A stretch of 33,408 bases of DNA from Bacteroidia bacterium (GCA_905373665.1 CAJPTV010000011.1:1-33408), one strand, 5' to 3'. Counted from the first letter of the stretch, positions 16,829 through 24,846 are shown. A program made the numbers and translations. Notes: a model not told the origin generated them from the letters alone.

Positions 16829-17530
16829 TTACTTGTAGGCTGCGCAGCGATCCACTGCAAAGAAAACACGATAGGCGCACGTAACGGAAATCATCGAAAC
16901 CCAGTCGCGGTTGTGAATCCCTAGGGCGTTATTCGTATCTGGGAAGTTCTGATATTTATCGCCCCCGTCAGTAAAAAGCTTCAGATATCGGAGCTCGCCA
17001 GCCACAGTCAAACGACTCCCGAGAGCCACCTTAACCCCTGCCCCCATCGGGATGTAGACACTCGCCCCGCCACCACTGGCTGCCAAAGTCCCTAGCCCAA
17101 AGGTCGCATAAGGGGCGATAAACTCGTAATTGTTACGGCGCGTAGCCATCACATTGACCACAAAGGGGAGGCAATGCACCTCAAGGTTCGCATCAAAGGC
17201 GATGAAGAAGTGGTTAAACTCCTCTATCTTCTTTCCCGAGGTAATCGGCAGGTAGTAGCGTTCAGGGTCATACGCCCCTGCAAAATTACCTCCAAAGAGA
17301 TTTAGGCGTGCCGCGTAGTGTTTATTGAACGAAAAACGCCCCAAGAAACCCAAATTCACCCCCACTTGGCGCGGCATGGGCGAAAGGTTCAAATCGCCCG
17401 TATAGCCCGTAATACCTCCGCCACCGCCGAGATCCCAACCTAAGTTCCACTTCTCGGCGCGCAACGGGAAAATGAGCACTCCGAACAGGAGACTCAACAA
17501 GATAAGACGCAAGACAGAAATCCGTTTCAT
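16829..17530 (-). CDS. DUF6089-type outer-membrane protein
   Basis: This 233-residue protein has a signal peptide (MKRISVLRLILLSLLFGVLIFPLRA). An eight-stranded-barrel-like sequence then begins WNLGWDLGGGGGITGYTGDLN. This opening, with GGGxxYxGDL, is typical of a Bacteroidota family usually annotated DUF6089. Further barrel-like strands are VNLGFLGRFSFN, ARLNLFGGNF, FIAPYATFGLGTLA, and WVSMISVTCAYRVFF. It precedes uppS-bamA in this group of organisms as I recall, so it may be an abundant small outer-membrane protein or an assembly factor; there is no direct evidence in the sequence. It lies 52 bases downstream of the SpoIID-like gene and 3 bases upstream of uppS. Confidence 0.82.
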   Translation of the reverse strand: MKRISVLRLILLSLLFGVLIFPLRAEKWNLGWDLGGGGGITGYTGDLNLSPMPRQVGVNLGFLGRFSFNKHYAARLNLFGGNFAGAYDPERYYLPITSGKKIEEFNHFFIAFDANLEVHCLPFVVNVMATRRNNYEFIAPYATFGLGTLAASGGGASVYIPMGAGVKVALGSRLTVAGELRYLKLFTDGGDKYQNFPDTNNALGIHNRDWVSMISVTCAYRVFFAVDRCAAYK

Positions 17531-17582
17531 TTGCTTACGTAGCTAACGGGCAGGTGGGGGACTTTAGTATAAAAACATACGT

Positions 17583-18770
17583 CTACTTACCGACTTGATA
17601 GGTGACAATCCGCGTCCCCTTGAAATAGAAATTGATAATCTCCGAAGCCTTTTTCCCCTCCTCAGCCATGCGAATCGCCCCCTCTTGGCACATCCCAATC
17701 CCGTGCCCATAGCCACGCCCCGTAAGGTGTATCGAACCCCCATCCACTGCTACGTCAAACCACGCGGACTTGAGATTGAAATACTCCCGCAGGTCACGAA
17801 ACGGCACCGCTATCCCCCCTGGGAGCTCGTACATCCCCTCCCGCGTCTCCGAGCGGTAAACATAGCCCCGCATCGGGATGTGCTGCGTAGCTACCCCCTT
17901 CGACTGTAGAAATCGCAGCCAATCGGTCAGGGGCAATGTTCTTTTCCATGCAGCGCCCCGCGATTTCCGACAATAGGGGTCTCGCACAGAGAGAAGATAA
18001 GGCGACTCGGTCAACCAGACATCTCGTGCCGAGGCAGTCTGTCCGCCACAGTTGGCGTGAAAGACACTCGTAATCAGATTCCCCTCTCCATCCACAACGA
18101 CCTGTCCTGCCGTGGCCTGTGTCGCTTGTTTTATTTCAGGGTAAGCGCTCGCACTCCCCTTATAGGCTTGACAATGGACTTGGTCGCATAGATTAAATCC
18201 CTCCTCTAGATGCTTTGCCCGATTGGCCATCAGATAGGTGCGAATTAACAACGCCTGTGCCTTGTACAGTTCGGGCTTAGCCCGCCCACCGACCTCGGCA
18301 AGCGCCACCCCTGCGATGTAATTTTCAGGGTCTACGAGGTTCAAACACATTACCCGCCCAAAGTCTACAAAAAGGCTCATATTGCCGTCGTACGTTCGTG
18401 GCGCGCCCTTCGGCTGTACGAGCGTCAACTCTATTTGCGCATTGGGGTCGGCGTGCAACACTGCGACATGATCCGCCGCAGCCAAACTCAAACTATCGTG
18501 TTGGAAAACGAGGTTACGCCCTTGACGTTGCACGCGGAGCGGCACATCCACGGGGAGCGGCGTCATCCGTCCCCCCAAAAGAATTTTATACCCTGCACGC
18601 AGCGGGCGTAACTCCAATTGCTGGGTGGCGCAAGTGTCATAAAGCCCGATGCTCACACGCTGCGCCTTACTCACGCCATAACCACCAAACACAAAAAAGA
18701 GGAGGAGAACCAGCCCAACAGGGTGTCTCCGCAGTAGATTGTGCGATAGGCTAGTGCGAGATGGTTGCAA
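17583..18770 (-). CDS. SpoIID/LytB-domain protein
   Basis: SpoIID-family proteins are peptidoglycan lytic transglycosylases or amidase enhancers. In spore formers SpoIID acts on glycan strands stripped of peptides. This organism has no other sporulation gene here, so a role in wall remodelling is inferred. The 395-residue sequence has an N-terminal export signal (about 1-36, GLVLLLFFVFGGYGVSKAQ) and the SpoIID core from about 140. Core motifs are NYIAGVALAEVGGRAKPELYKAQALLIRTYL (catalytic-type Glu in the AEVG segment), VFHANCGGQTA, and the C-terminal GRGYGHGIGMCQEGA. The reading frame has no ATG upstream of the signal; the first possible start is TTG at 18768-18770, with a stop codon a few codons before, so the start is uncertain. 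It lies between lpxB and the DUF6089 gene. Confidence 0.88.
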   Translation of the reverse strand: MQPSRTSLSHNLLRRHPVGLVLLLFFVFGGYGVSKAQRVSIGLYDTCATQQLELRPLRAGYKILLGGRMTPLPVDVPLRVQRQGRNLVFQHDSLSLAAADHVAVLHADPNAQIELTLVQPKGAPRTYDGNMSLFVDFGRVMCLNLVDPENYIAGVALAEVGGRAKPELYKAQALLIRTYLMANRAKHLEEGFNLCDQVHCQAYKGSASAYPEIKQATQATAGQVVVDGEGNLITSVFHANCGGQTASARDVWLTESPYLLSVRDPYCRKSRGAAWKRTLPLTDWLRFLQSKGVATQHIPMRGYVYRSETREGMYELPGGIAVPFRDLREYFNLKSAWFDVAVDGGSIHLTGRGYGHGIGMCQEGAIRMAEEGKKASEIINFYFKGTRIVTYQVGK

Positions 18771-18825
18771 ACTGGTAGTGAACGGTTTAGGTTGTTATGT
18801 TACACAATAATGACGGCGGAGCTCC

Positions 18826-19947
18826 TCATCCCAATAACTTCTCATGTAGCGAACGCGCCACACGCGCTGCAGTACCCGCCTCCCCCATACAACGGCGAAG
18901 GGCGGCATAATCTTGTAAAACGCGCTCTCGTTTTGCCCCATTAGGCAATATTTCTCGGAGCTCCTGTACAATTCGCTGCGGCGTACATGCCTCTTGAATA
19001 AGCTCCACGACAGCCTCTTTGTTCAAAATGAGATTGACAAGGCTAATCCACTTCACGCTTACCAAACAGCGCGCCAAGCCAATCGATAACGCATTCCCCC
19101 GATAAACCACCACCTGCGGCGTCCCCATGAGCCCCGTTTCTAAAGTCGCCGTCCCCGACGTTACCACCGCACACACCGCATTGTAAACCAGCTCGTGCGT
19201 CCGATCCATCACAAGTAGCACTCTCGGAAAGGCTTGTAATATCTCTTGGTAAGCCTGCTGGGGCAAAGCCGACGTCCCCGCTACGACAAACTGATAGTCT
19301 ACGAACTCTTCGGAGGCCATGCAGAGCCGCGGCAATAAAGCTCGCAACTCCTGCGGCCGACTCCCCGGCAGTAGTGCCACGATCGGTCGCTCATCCCACC
19401 CGTGTTCCGTACGAAAACGAGCTTTTTCTTCTAGAGAAGGGGGGGAGGGTAACTCATCCAGTAGCGGATTCCCCAGATACTCTGCCGCTACCCCCCGTTC
19501 GTGGAAAAAGGAACGTTCAAATGGGAGAATCGAGTATGGATAGTCGACATCGCGCCGCAACGCCTTTATCCGCCAAGCCCCCCACGCCCATAACTTGGGC
19601 AAAATGTAATAGGCTACCCGAAAACCTACACGGTGCGCCGCTTTAGCGATCTTAAGGTTAAAGCCCGAGAAGTCCACCAAGATCACCACATCGGGCTTCC
19701 ACGCCACGATTTCCTTTTCGCACGCCCTGAGGTTATTCTTGATGGTTCGCAGATGCGTCAGCACCTCCACAAAGCCCATAATGGCCAACTCGCGCATATC
19801 TTGAAAGCACCCCGCTGCCACCTCTCGCATCTTATCGCCCCCAATGTAGCGGAACGAAGCCTCTGGGTCTACATCACAGAGCGCACGCATGAGGTGACTC
19901 GCATGGATATCGCCTGAAGGTTCGCCTGCAACAAGGAAATAGCGCAT
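18826..19947 (-). CDS. lpxB: Lipid-A-disaccharide synthase
   Basis: LpxB joins UDP-diacylglucosamine and lipid X to form the lipid A disaccharide at the inner face of the cytoplasmic membrane. The 373-residue sequence begins MRYFLVAGEPSGDIHASHLM, with the family's N-terminal GExSGD motif. It has the central VILVDFSGFNLKIAKAAHR and YYILPKLWAWGAWR, then the GT-B nucleotide site with LLPGSRPQELRALLP (near 194-208) and AVVTSGTATLETGLMGTPQVVVYRGN (near 260-285). The length is normal. The start ATG is one base after the stop codon of the small membrane-protein gene, so translation is probably coupled. The next gene downstream is the SpoIID-like protein, after 55 bases. Confidence 0.96.
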   Translation of the reverse strand: MRYFLVAGEPSGDIHASHLMRALCDVDPEASFRYIGGDKMREVAAGCFQDMRELAIMGFVEVLTHLRTIKNNLRACEKEIVAWKPDVVILVDFSGFNLKIAKAAHRVGFRVAYYILPKLWAWGAWRIKALRRDVDYPYSILPFERSFFHERGVAAEYLGNPLLDELPSPPSLEEKARFRTEHGWDERPIVALLPGSRPQELRALLPRLCMASEEFVDYQFVVAGTSALPQQAYQEILQAFPRVLLVMDRTHELVYNAVCAVVTSGTATLETGLMGTPQVVVYRGNALSIGLARCLVSVKWISLVNLILNKEAVVELIQEACTPQRIVQELREILPNGAKRERVLQDYAALRRCMGEAGTAARVARSLHEKLLG

Positions 19948-19948
19948 C

Positions 19949-20257
19949 TCAAAGGAATAAGCGGAGCGCTACCGAAGTTATTGCTAAAACCACCGTAGCG
20001 CCTAAAATACCGCGTGCGGTCAATAAGCGATCGGTGCGAATGGAGAGCAGGAACGTCACCAGATTTCCCAACGTCACCAGACTCAGCAAACGCGAGGGGA
20101 TGCCCTCACCCAAGGCATACGCCCACAGACTTTCGCCCGCTTCGAGCCGAAAGTATATTACGAGCAACGAAATCATGAGTAAACCGAACGGCACAAAGAT
20201 ACCTAGGCGTACTCCCAGCCACAGATTATTAAAGCGTTTCCGTTCTGTTAACTCCAT
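19949..20257 (-). CDS. Small membrane protein between surE and lpxB
   Basis: This 102-residue protein has a basic N-terminus (MELTERKRFNNLWLGVRLG) and three hydrophobic segments, about residues 15-38, 58-72 and 81-101 (GILGATVVLAITSVALRLFL). It has no motif I recognise. Small proteins of this kind are found at the same position between surE and lpxB in related genomes as I recall, so it is probably a real, conserved hypothetical. It is tightly packed: 10 bases after surE and 1 base before lpxB. A role in lipid A synthesis or in membrane placement of LpxB would be guesswork from context only. Confidence 0.7.
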   Translation of the reverse strand: MELTERKRFNNLWLGVRLGIFVPFGLLMISLLVIYFRLEAGESLWAYALGEGIPSRLLSLVTLGNLVTFLLSIRTDRLLTARGILGATVVLAITSVALRLFL

Positions 20258-20267
20258 CCCTCGCCCA

Positions 20268-21035
20268 CTATTCCCATGTCCAGCCCTGCATCTGGTGTAG
20301 CATCTCGGTGTCGGTGAGGTCTACTTTGGTGGGGACAATGGCGATGTAGCTATTACGCAGTGCCGCGTCATCGGTGTCCTCAGCCGTGGGCTCGAGGTTC
20401 TCAAATGTGCCCGTAAGCCAAAAATAGTCACGCCCCCATGGGTCTTGCCGCTGATCAAACTCATTAGACCAGCGCCCGAGCGTCTGGCGACAGAGCTTAA
20501 TCCCCTGCACTTCTCGCCTAGGCAGATTCACATTCAGCGCCACGCCATACGGCAAACCATACCGAAGCGTAGCACGTACAATCCGCTCACACCACGGGAG
20601 GTAAGGGTTCAGATCAGCATCTAGGGTTCTATTTACCAACGAAAAACCGATGCTCGGATACCCCGCAATACACCCTTCGAGCGCCGCCCCCATCGTACCC
20701 GAATAGAGGACATTGACCGAGGCGTTCGACCCATGGTTAATCCCCGCTACCACCATATCGGGGCGGCGGTGTAAAATACTATGCAGCGCAAGCTTAACGC
20801 AATCTGCTGGCGTCCCTGACACCGAATACTGCGGAAAATCCGTTCCCGCGGCACTATACGGAGTAACTCGCAAGGGGAGCGCCGAGGTCACCGCCTGCGA
20901 CATCCCCGAACGCCCCACATCGGGCGCTACCACGCAGATATCGGCAAAGGAGCTAAGATGCAGCGCCAACGCCTGCAAACCGCGGGCAGCAATGCCGTCG
21001 TCGTTAGAGAGGAGAATAAATGGGCGGGCAGCCAT
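20268..21035 (-). CDS. surE: 5'/3'-nucleotidase SurE
   Basis: SurE is a metal-dependent phosphatase that hydrolyses nucleoside 5'- and 3'-monophosphates and is linked to stationary-phase survival. The 255-residue sequence opens with FILLSNDDGIAARGLQALA; the Asp pair at residues 12-13 coordinates the metal. It then shows DVGRSGMSQAVT, YSVSGTPADCVKLAL, and VVAGINHGSNASVNVLYSGTMGAALEG, all SurE hallmarks including the active-site Ser and Asn residues. The length is typical. The ATG lies 2 bases after the prs stop codon. Confidence 0.96.
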   Translation of the reverse strand: MAARPFILLSNDDGIAARGLQALALHLSSFADICVVAPDVGRSGMSQAVTSALPLRVTPYSAAGTDFPQYSVSGTPADCVKLALHSILHRRPDMVVAGINHGSNASVNVLYSGTMGAALEGCIAGYPSIGFSLVNRTLDADLNPYLPWCERIVRATLRYGLPYGVALNVNLPRREVQGIKLCRQTLGRWSNEFDQRQDPWGRDYFWLTGTFENLEPTAEDTDDAALRNSYIAIVPTKVDLTDTEMLHQMQGWTWE

Positions 21036-21037
21036 CG

Positions 21038-21997
21038 TTAAAAAACGTAGTTTTCGCTAATCGAATGGTGCTCGTTCACCTTACGGATGGTATCAGCAAA
21101 GAGATCTGCCACGCTATGCACCTCTATCTTGCTATGAGGCTTGTCTTCCCGCAACGGGATTGAGTCCGAGACCACCAGCTTGGTCAATGCCGACCGATCA
21201 ATACGCTCGTATGCCTCGCCCGAAAGCACCGCATGTGCCACCATCGCTTGCACGCTGCGCGCTCCCATATCCATCATCATATCCGCAGCCTTGGTGATTG
21301 TCCCTGCGGTATCGATCATATCGTCAAGCAAGACCACGTCTTTCCCCTTTACATCACCAATAGCCGTCATATCCGCAACTTGGTTCGCCACCTCGCGCAC
21401 CTTATGGCAAATAATGAGCGGACGGTTATAGTGACGCGCATAAGTGCTTGCACGCTTCGAACCACCGATGTCTGGCGAGGCAAATGCCAACGACTCGGAA
21501 TCGATGGACTTGATATACTCGTCAAACATCCACGAGGAAAAGAGGTGATCGACGGGGATTTCAAAGAAGCCTTGGATCTGATCGGCGTGCAAATCCATGG
21601 TCATCACTCGGTCTATATGCGCCGCCTGCATGAGGTTTGCTACCAGCTTTGCTCCTATCGGGACGCGCGACTTATCTTTCCGATCCTGTCGTGCCCAACC
21701 GAAGTAGGGGATCACCGCCACGATCTTGTATGCCGAGGCACGGTGTGCCGCATCGGCCATCAAGAGTAGTTCAAAAAGGTTCGTTACGGGCGGATAGGTA
21801 GACTGGATGAGATAGACCGTATCGCCCCGCACAGACTGTTCAAAGCTGGGTTGAAACTCCCCGTCGCTAAATTCGAGGAAACGAACCTTCCCGAGCTGCG
21901 TACCGTAAGCAGCCGCTATTTTCTGTGCGAGAGCCTCCGAAGCTCTTCCGCCAAAGAACTGAACGCCCGCAGTGGGCTTTTTATCACACCCGTCCAT
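21038..21997 (-). CDS. prs: Ribose-phosphate pyrophosphokinase (PRPP synthase)
   Basis: Prs makes PRPP from ribose 5-phosphate and ATP for nucleotide, histidine and tryptophan synthesis. The 319-residue sequence carries FSDGEFQPSFEQSVRG, the ATP-binding PYFGWARQDRKDKSRVPIGAK, MDLHADQIQGFF (about 134-145), the flexible-loop region with DIGGSKRA, and the PRPP/ribose-5-phosphate loop VVLLDDMIDTAGTI (about 221-234). The frame extends to a TTG at 22006, but the ATG at 21995-21997 is the better start. It lies 5 bases after the engB stop codon and lacks only three uninformative residues. Being second in the cluster, it is probably driven by the engB promoter. Confidence 0.95.
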   Translation of the reverse strand: MDGCDKKPTAGVQFFGGRASEALAQKIAAAYGTQLGKVRFLEFSDGEFQPSFEQSVRGDTVYLIQSTYPPVTNLFELLLMADAAHRASAYKIVAVIPYFGWARQDRKDKSRVPIGAKLVANLMQAAHIDRVMTMDLHADQIQGFFEIPVDHLFSSWMFDEYIKSIDSESLAFASPDIGGSKRASTYARHYNRPLIICHKVREVANQVADMTAIGDVKGKDVVLLDDMIDTAGTITKAADMMMDMGARSVQAMVAHAVLSGEAYERIDRSALTKLVVSDSIPLREDKPHSKIEVHSVADLFADTIRKVNEHHSISENYVF

Positions 21998-22002
21998 AAT
22001 TG

Positions 22003-22605
22003 TCAATCCACTGGATTAGTTATAAAGCTCTCTATATAGTCCACGAGCTCCTCTCGTCCGAGCCCTGAGGCAGAGGAGGTTAGAAATAGCGGAGGGATCT
22101 CCTCCCAAAATTCCAAAAGGGTTTGTTTGTAGCGCTCGACATTCTCTTGCAAGGTGCGCGTGCCGAGCTTGTCACACTTGGTCAGCACAATAGCGATAGG
22201 CACGCCATTCTCGCCCAGCCACTCGATAAACTCAAGGTCTTGTTTGAGGGGTTCGTGGCGCGAATCGACCAACACAAAGAGGCAAAAGAGCGTCTCGCGA
22301 CCGAGGATGTAGGAGCGGATCATCTCCTCAAAGCCAGCTCGGAGTTTGTGCGATGCTTGGGCATAACCATACCCCGGGAGGTCTACCAGATACCACGCCT
22401 CGTTGATTAGGAAGTGGTTGATAAGGCGTGTCTTACCAGGCACACCCGAAACCTTAGCGAGTCCCTTCTCGCTGGCGAGCATATTGATAAGCGACGACTT
22501 CCCCACATTCGAGCGCCCAATGAAGGCAATCTCTGGGCGTGCGTCCCTAGGGCACTGATCCAGTCGTTGGCTACTACACACAAACTCAGCTTTTCGTATC
22601 GGCAT
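22003..22605 (-). CDS. engB: Ribosome biogenesis GTPase EngB (YihA/YsxC)
   Basis: EngB is an essential GTPase that takes part in late 50S ribosomal subunit assembly. All G-motifs are visible in the 200-residue sequence: G1 GRSNVGKSS (30-38), G2 region with the conserved PGKTRLINHF (56-65), G3 DLPGYGYA (75-82), G4 TKCD (142-145) and G5 TSSASG (176-181). The N-terminus (IRKAEFVCSSQRLDQCP) also fits. It is the first gene of the twelve-gene envelope cluster and has a TAnnTTTG box just upstream. Confidence 0.95.
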   Translation of the reverse strand: MPIRKAEFVCSSQRLDQCPRDARPEIAFIGRSNVGKSSLINMLASEKGLAKVSGVPGKTRLINHFLINEAWYLVDLPGYGYAQASHKLRAGFEEMIRSYILGRETLFCLFVLVDSRHEPLKQDLEFIEWLGENGVPIAIVLTKCDKLGTRTLQENVERYKQTLLEFWEEIPPLFLTSSASGLGREELVDYIESFITNPVD

Positions 22606-22626
22606 ACGTCAGTCGTAATCTTGCTA

Positions 22627-22634
22627 CAAAGATA
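22627..22634 (-). promoter_or_regulatory. engB: Candidate -7 box of the engB-led cluster
   Basis: The minus strand reads TATCTTTG, an exact TAnnTTTG match, 21 bases before the engB ATG. No TTG is seen at 18-21 bases upstream. The rest of the gap to 22759 holds a GC-rich hairpin (CTCCCC-atac-GGGGAG, 22736-22751) without a T run. Confidence 0.45.
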
Positions 22635-22759
22635 CTTAAAGCCTCGCAACTCGCTCGCTGGGGAAGTACGCAGATTGAAAATCGGGGCGTAACGACAAAG
22701 CGCGCCACTGCGCCATACAGCAGCTCAGCCCCCCCCTCCCCATACGGGGAGCTTCCTCT

Positions 22760-23140
22760 CTAACGAGGCTCAAGGTGCAACGTCCCTACGTCGTTACCAT
22801 CCACGAGCTGCCCGAAATCAAAGGCTTTTCGTTCAGCCTTATAAACCTCGTAACGGATGTCGTCAAGGTAGAGTGCATTTTCCTTCTCGTCGCGACTCCA
22901 GCGCACCTCCTCCGTACGTCCTGTAGCTTTACGCGTGATGTGACACTGCCCATTCTTTTTGAACTCATATAGATCGCCCAAAGCCGAATGATCAGGAACG
23001 TCTACCCCAGCACGGTTCACCGAGACCACCTTCCACGTACGATAAATATCAAACGTCTTATCGTCGTCCTTACGACAAGAAGCCAAACAGAGGACGAAAA
23101 GAGGCAAGAGCGCCCAAACGAATTTTCTATACAGCTGCAT
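22760..23140 (-). CDS. Small lipoprotein, lipocalin-like
   Basis: This 126-residue protein has a signal MQLYRKFVWALLPLFVLCLASC, with a lipobox LASC and the cysteine at residue 22, followed by RKDDDK. The mature part (about 100 residues) contains TWKVVSVNRAGVDVPD, LYEFKKNGQCHITRK and ALYLDDIRYEVYKAE. This is a strand pattern resembling lipocalin-like domains of Bacteroidota (a W near the start, then a YEFKxNG turn). The family call is tentative. The frame is open up to 23167, but that extension overlaps the OmpA gene and precedes the signal, so the ATG at 23138-23140 is chosen. It follows the OmpA-family lipoprotein gene by 7 bases and is probably cotranscribed with it. Confidence 0.75.
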   Translation of the reverse strand: MQLYRKFVWALLPLFVLCLASCRKDDDKTFDIYRTWKVVSVNRAGVDVPDHSALGDLYEFKKNGQCHITRKATGRTEEVRWSRDEKENALYLDDIRYEVYKAERKAFDFGQLVDGNDVGTLHLEPR

Positions 23141-23147
23141 ATACGGG

Positions 23148-24230
23148 CTACTTTTTTCCCCCGACAAGGTCGAGGAGAGTTTCTACTTTCGGTATCAAGA
23201 TAACCTCCGTGCGACGATTCTTCTTACGCGCCTCGGCAGTCTTCGCAGCATCCAAGGGGATATACTCGCCACGCCCTGCGGCAGTCACACGCTTCGGGTC
23301 GACCTTGCCCTGCTGGGTCAAAAGGCGCACGATGGAGGTAGCACGCATCACACTCAAGTCCCAATTATCCTTCACTTGCCCCGTGCCTTTCATGGGGACG
23401 TCATCGGTGTGTCCCTCGACCTCTACGTGAATATCTGGGTTAGCAGCCAGCACTTTACCAAGCGCAAGGATCGCTTCGCGCCCCTTCGCATCAACGTCGT
23501 AACTCCCCTGCTTGAAAAGCAACTGCTCCTCGAGCGAGACATAGACACGCCCCCCCTTCTGATAGACACTCAGCCCCTTCCCTTCAAAACCAAACATAGC
23601 CCCTGCGACGCGTTGCCGCAACGCCTCAGAGACCGAATCGCGCTGTGCGATAGCTTTCTGCAAGGCGGCAATATCCGCATTCTTCTTCTCTATATTCTCA
23701 GCCAAGACGCTCAAGGAAAGGCGGAGCGAATCGAGCACCTTCCGATCCTCTTCCTGCCGCTTAGCTTCGCGCTCTTGGTCTTGCCGACGCTGATAGAGCT
23801 GACGTTCGAGCTCCTTAAGGGCATCCTCACGCTCTTGGAGCTGTGACTGGTTTTTCTGTATTTCGGCTAGAAGCCGTCCCGTCTCTTTCTGATTGCCTGC
23901 AAGAAGGTTCTTATGCAGATTCTCAAGGTCGTTATAGTCATTACGAAGACGCGCATTCGACTCCTGGAGATAACGAAGGTCGCCCTCCACGCTATCTATC
24001 CCACGCAAAAGCGCCTGATTCCGAGCAGAAAGTGCCGCATTGACCGCACGCTGCTCCTTAAGCGAAGCACTCAGCGTGTCGTTCGTGTGTTCGAGTACAG
24101 CGGCGTGATCCTTCAGCCCAGCATACTTCTGATCGAGTTCCTTAAACTCGCGAGCAGGAACACAACTTTGCAGGTATACAAAAAGGGGCAACCCCATAAA
24201 AAGCAGGATTGCCCCAAGCGTTGACTTCAT
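23148..24230 (-). CDS. OmpA-family lipoprotein with coiled coil
   Basis: This 360-residue protein has a lipoprotein signal (MKSTLGAILLFMGLPLFVYLQSC, Cys23). A long coiled coil runs over about 30-205 (rich in Glu, Lys, Gln, Leu; for example ERQLYQRRQDQEREAKRQEED), and a C-terminal OmpA peptidoglycan-binding domain covers about 235-350. The latter has VEVEGHTDDVP (269-279; the Asp binds diaminopimelate in known OmpA domains), WDLSVMRATSIVRLL and RVTAAGRGEYIP, ending NRRTEVIL. Such proteins tie the outer membrane to peptidoglycan. The layout also resembles gliding/T9SS-linked or MotB-like OmpA proteins, but nothing here shows a specific link. The ATG is 33 bases after the tRNA-Pro gene and no promoter is visible between, so it may be cotranscribed with the tRNAs. 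Confidence 0.88.
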   Translation of the reverse strand: MKSTLGAILLFMGLPLFVYLQSCVPAREFKELDQKYAGLKDHAAVLEHTNDTLSASLKEQRAVNAALSARNQALLRGIDSVEGDLRYLQESNARLRNDYNDLENLHKNLLAGNQKETGRLLAEIQKNQSQLQEREDALKELERQLYQRRQDQEREAKRQEEDRKVLDSLRLSLSVLAENIEKKNADIAALQKAIAQRDSVSEALRQRVAGAMFGFEGKGLSVYQKGGRVYVSLEEQLLFKQGSYDVDAKGREAILALGKVLAANPDIHVEVEGHTDDVPMKGTGQVKDNWDLSVMRATSIVRLLTQQGKVDPKRVTAAGRGEYIPLDAAKTAEARKKNRRTEVILIPKVETLLDLVGGKK

Positions 24231-24263
24231 ACTGAGGTTTGGTAAGAAGTAATTCTCAAAAAG

Positions 24264-24338
24264 TCGGGGTAGCAGGATTCGAACCTGCGACCCTCTGCTC
24301 CCAAAGCAGATACGCTAACCGGACTGCGCTATACCCCG
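24264..24338 (-). tRNA. tRNA-Pro (anticodon UGG)
   Basis: The minus strand folds as a standard 75-base cloverleaf. The acceptor is CGGGGTA with TACCCCG plus discriminator A; the D-stem is GCGC/GCGT; the anticodon stem-loop is TCTGC-TTTGGGA-GCAGA with anticodon TGG; and the T-stem is GCAGG-TTCGAAT-CCTGC. The terminal CCA is not encoded. Confidence 0.96.
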
Positions 24339-24344
24339 AAACTG

Positions 24345-24436
<92 letters not shown>

Positions 24437-24491
24437 GTACCCAAAAGAAGAACCTTTCGACTCCTCCTTCAGGTTCACCCCTACAACGACG

Positions 24492-24523
24492 CAAAGGTAG
24501 ATACTTTTTGTAGAATAACCAAA
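24492..24523 (-). promoter_or_regulatory. Promoter of the tRNA-Ser/tRNA-Pro unit
   Basis: The minus strand carries TTTG (24520-24523), a 20-base spacer and TACCTTTG (24492-24499). This is a full match to the Bacteroidota promoter pattern, about 50 bases upstream of tRNA-Ser and just after a terminator for the upstream transcript. Confidence 0.7.
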
Positions 24524-24552
24524 ACGGAAATGTCTCGTAGAAGCAATTTCTG

Positions 24553-24596
24553 TGAAAACGAGGAAGCCGCCCCAGTTTTACCCGAGACGGCCTCCT
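24553..24596 (-). terminator. Minus-strand terminator below the structured RNA
   Basis: On the minus strand, AGGAGGCCGTC pairs with GGCGGCTTCCT (24586-24596 with 24561-24571) over 11 positions with two G-U pairs, then GTTTTC follows. On the plus strand those two positions would be A-C mismatches, so it is built for minus-strand transcription. No protein gene precedes it for nearly 900 bases, so it must end a non-coding or very long leaderless transcript. Confidence 0.6.
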
Positions 24597-24655
24597 ACTA
24601 TCAAATGAAAAGAACACGACTACTTTAATGCCCCCTATCGGAGGTCTTTTATTTC

Positions 24656-24815
24656 AGAGGAAAGAGAGGCATCCCATTAACTATTGCCGACCAGAGTTTA
24701 TAACCGTTTGTCTTGCTGGGCTTTGCCGTGAGGGTGAGGTTCGTACACATTCCTACATCCACACTACAGACCTTGTATTGCCGTCAATAGCTTTCTAGGG
24801 ACACCTACTTCCTCT
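24656..24815 (-). ncRNA. Structured RNA with 6S-like rod architecture
   Basis: The minus-strand sequence forms a long rod. Helix 1 pairs AGAGGAAG (24808-24815) with CTTTCCTCT (24656-24664). Helix 2 pairs GGTGTCCC (24798-24805) with GGGATGCC (24668-24675; two G-U pairs). Helix 3 pairs AGCTATTG (24785-24792) with CAATAGTT (24679-24686; one G-U). After a large internal bubble, an apical hairpin pairs 24752-24764 with 24728-24739 around a 12-base loop. G-U pairs that would be A-C on the plus strand fix the orientation. A closing stem, a central open bubble and a distal hairpin in about 160-170 bases is the shape of 6S RNA, which mimics an open promoter and binds RNA polymerase. I cannot match it by primary sequence, and no promoter was found just upstream. 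RNase P RNA, tmRNA and SRP RNA signatures are absent. Confidence 0.5.
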
Positions 24816-24846
24816 GTACATGCTCTTTACGATGCTACCCACCTCC

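Noticed and set aside
22736..22751. GC-rich hairpin CTCCCC-atac-GGGGAG after the small lipoprotein gene
   Set aside because: No T run follows on either strand; it is flanked by a C tract, so a terminator call is not supported.
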